From contig ML677335.1 of assembly GCA_007922305.1 (NCBI GenBank), forward strand, positions 39,980,887 to 40,044,886: 64,000 bases of DNA, given 5' to 3'. This DNA is from Dermatemys mawii. Its lineage: Eukaryota > Chordata > Testudines > Dermatemydidae. The notes under the pieces were generated by a model that did no database searches, was not told the origin of the DNA, and saw only the letters and a program-made list of their open reading frames with translations. This document shows, piece by piece, positions 62,610 through 64,000 of this stretch. A program made the translations under genes and the position numbers. How positions within the stretch are numbered: position 1 is the stretch's first letter; every line of letters starts with the position of its first letter.

Positions 62610-63930
62610 TTCCAGCCCTACTTTTCACCAAAATCTTGTTGGGGAAAAATCAACAAGATTTTTGTAAAGGGAAATCACTCCTCACCAATCTATTAGAATT
62701 CTTTGAGGGTGTCAACAAATGTGAAGACAATGGATTTAGTGTAATAAATGTGAGGACAAGGTGATCTAATGTATTTAGTGTACTTGCACTTTCAGAAAAC
62801 CTTTGGAAAGGTCTGTCACCAGAGGCTGTTAAGAAAGTAAGGAATCCAAGAGTAAGAGGGAAGGACCTCTCATGGATCAGTAATGGGTTAAAAACTAGGA
62901 AACAAAGGGTATGTATAAATAGTCGGTTTTCACAGTGGAGAGAGATAAATAATGAGGTTCCCCTAAGGTTCTATGCTGCAGCCAATGCTATTCAATGTAT
63001 TCATAAATGATCTGAAAAAAAGGGCAAACAGTGAAGAGACTGGGCAGCAAAATGAGAGATGAAATTCAGTGTTGATAAGGGCAAAGTAATGTACATTGGA
63101 AAATATAATCCCAACTATACATACAAAATGATGGGGTCTAAATTAAGCTGTTACCACTTAATAGAGAGATCTTAGAGTCACCAGGGATAGTTTTCTGAAA
63201 ACATCTGCTCAATGTGCAGTGGCAGTCAGAAAAGCTAACAAAATGTTAGGAAACATTAGAAAAGTGATAGATAATATATCAATATAAATCTATGGTACAC
63301 CCTTGCCTTGAATACTCTGTGCAGTCTTGGTCACCCCATCTCAAGATATATTAGAATTGAGAAAAGTACAGAGAAGGACAACAAAAATGATTAAGGCTTT
63401 GTAATTGCTACCATAAGAGGAGATTTTAAGAAGTCTGGGACTGTTCAGTTTACAAAAAGAGATGTCCAAGGGGGGATATGATAGAGGTCTGTAAAATGAT
63501 GAATGGTGTGGAGAAAGTGAATAAGGACATGCTATTTATACATTCACATAAGAAATGAACCACAGTCACCAATGAAATTAATAGTCAGCAGGTTTTAAAC
63601 AAACAAAAAGAAGTGCTTCTTCACAAAACACAACTTGTGGAACTCATTGCCACGGGATGTTGTGAAAGTCAAAAGTATAACAGCATTCAAAAATGGAATC
63701 AGATAAGTTCATGGAGGATAGATTCATCAACGGTTATTAGCCAAAATGGTCAGGAATGCAACTCCCTAAACCTCTGACTGCCAGAAGTTGGAGCTGGATG
63801 ACATGGGATGGATAACTCAATAATTTCCCTCTTCTGTTCATTCCCTCTGAAACATTAGGCACCAGACATGGTCAGAAGACAGGATACTGGGCTACATGGA
63901 CCATTGGTCTGACCCAATATGGCCATTCTT
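62610..63930 (+). mobile_element. CR1 LINE, 3' half of ORF2 and 3' UTR
   Basis: AACAAGATTTTTGTAAAGGG encodes the QQDFCKGKS-type start of a reverse transcriptase block. SWISNGLKTRKQR-like coding, the CAGTCTTGGTCACCCCATCT block, GGACAACAAAAATGATTAAG, and the 3' UTR ending GATACTGGGCTACATGGACC, GGTCTGACCCAATATGGCC follow. About 1.3 kb, heavily mutated with many stops. It is an older subfamily than the copies at 6.5 and 21.6 kb. Confidence 0.85.
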
Positions 63931-64000
63931 ATTTTCTTAAGAAGCTCACAGAGAGACAAAGGAAGACTGCAAGCCTTGCAATTTAAGGGCTAAAATGAGA

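Larger units (their letters stand above)
44455..64000 (+). other. KCNMA1: KCNMA1 intron 3' of the alternative exons (partial)
   Basis: It starts with GTAAGT and runs off the window. The next exon (the start of RCK1, expected to open with the HIVVCGH stretch) was not found. The repeats are listed separately. I see nothing identifiable in 44455-48174, 48396-49219, 49639-50159, 50311-53204, 54721-57839, 58929-61629 and 61702-62084, apart from short homopolymer or purine tracts such as 49919-49953. Confidence 0.8.

Noticed and set aside
44455..64000. Search for the first RCK1 exon (HIVVCGH start) downstream.
   Set aside because: No segment with that coding and a phase-2 acceptor was found, so the exon is taken to lie beyond the window.

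Overview
The window is vertebrate nuclear DNA. It is about 60% A+T and consists almost entirely of intron packed with transposon remains. The only host gene I can support is KCNMA1 (slo1, the pore-forming alpha subunit of the BK large-conductance Ca2+- and voltage-activated K+ channel), on the + strand. Five short exons carry it: S4 (31222-31297), S5 (38390-38465), the pore loop with the first part of S6 (42263-42433), and two alternative 92-nt exons for the inner half of S6 and the S6-RCK1 linker (44178-44269 and 44363-44454). Every exon has AG/GT borders, the phases join correctly, and the translations match BK channels almost residue for residue. The flanking exons (S0-S3 upstream, RCK1 downstream) were not found and should lie outside the window.

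The repeats suggest a non-avian reptile, most likely a turtle. They include CR1 LINEs with 3' ends carrying the ATTCTATGAT-type tail, Penelope-like element ends, CORE-SINE/MIR relatives, hAT and other non-autonomous DNA transposons, and several Gypsy/ERV-type LTRs. This is inferred from repeat recognition, not from a marker gene.

Layout. 1-31221 is intron 5' of the S4 exon. It holds a CR1 ORF2 copy split by a Penelope insertion (730-2140), an LTR-like repeat (4650-5745), a Penelope end next to a CR1 3' end (6426-6920), three probable solo LTRs with target-site duplications (7558-8217, 14766-15545, 23295-24104), a MIR split by a MITE (14035-14470), a second CR1 (21606-22185), a gag-like triple zinc-knuckle unit flanked by an unusually long duplication (24235-25131), and tandemly repeated LTR-like units (26504-28515). 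31298-38389 is quiet intron with a hAT relic that itself contains a MITE. 38466-42262 holds a GC-rich hAT MITE with a perfect 8-bp duplication. 42434-44177 contains a Penelope/hammerhead relic and a possible cryptic exon. 44455-64000 is intron with a hAT MITE, MIRs, CR1s, a minus-strand Gypsy LTR and gag with a SCAN-like segment (57840-58928), and a Gypsy integrase fragment followed by a long CR1 (62085-63930).

The most informative locus is the alternative exon pair. Both exons are 92 nt, a 93-nt intron separates them, and that intron carries two TGCATG (RBFOX) motifs, one directly against the 3' splice site of the second exon. The second exon replaces one of the two inner-vestibule glutamates and puts an arginine in S6. 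The best candidate for something not described before is the gag-like zinc-knuckle unit at 24.2-25.1 kb, which has no LTRs or poly(A) but sits between long direct repeats.
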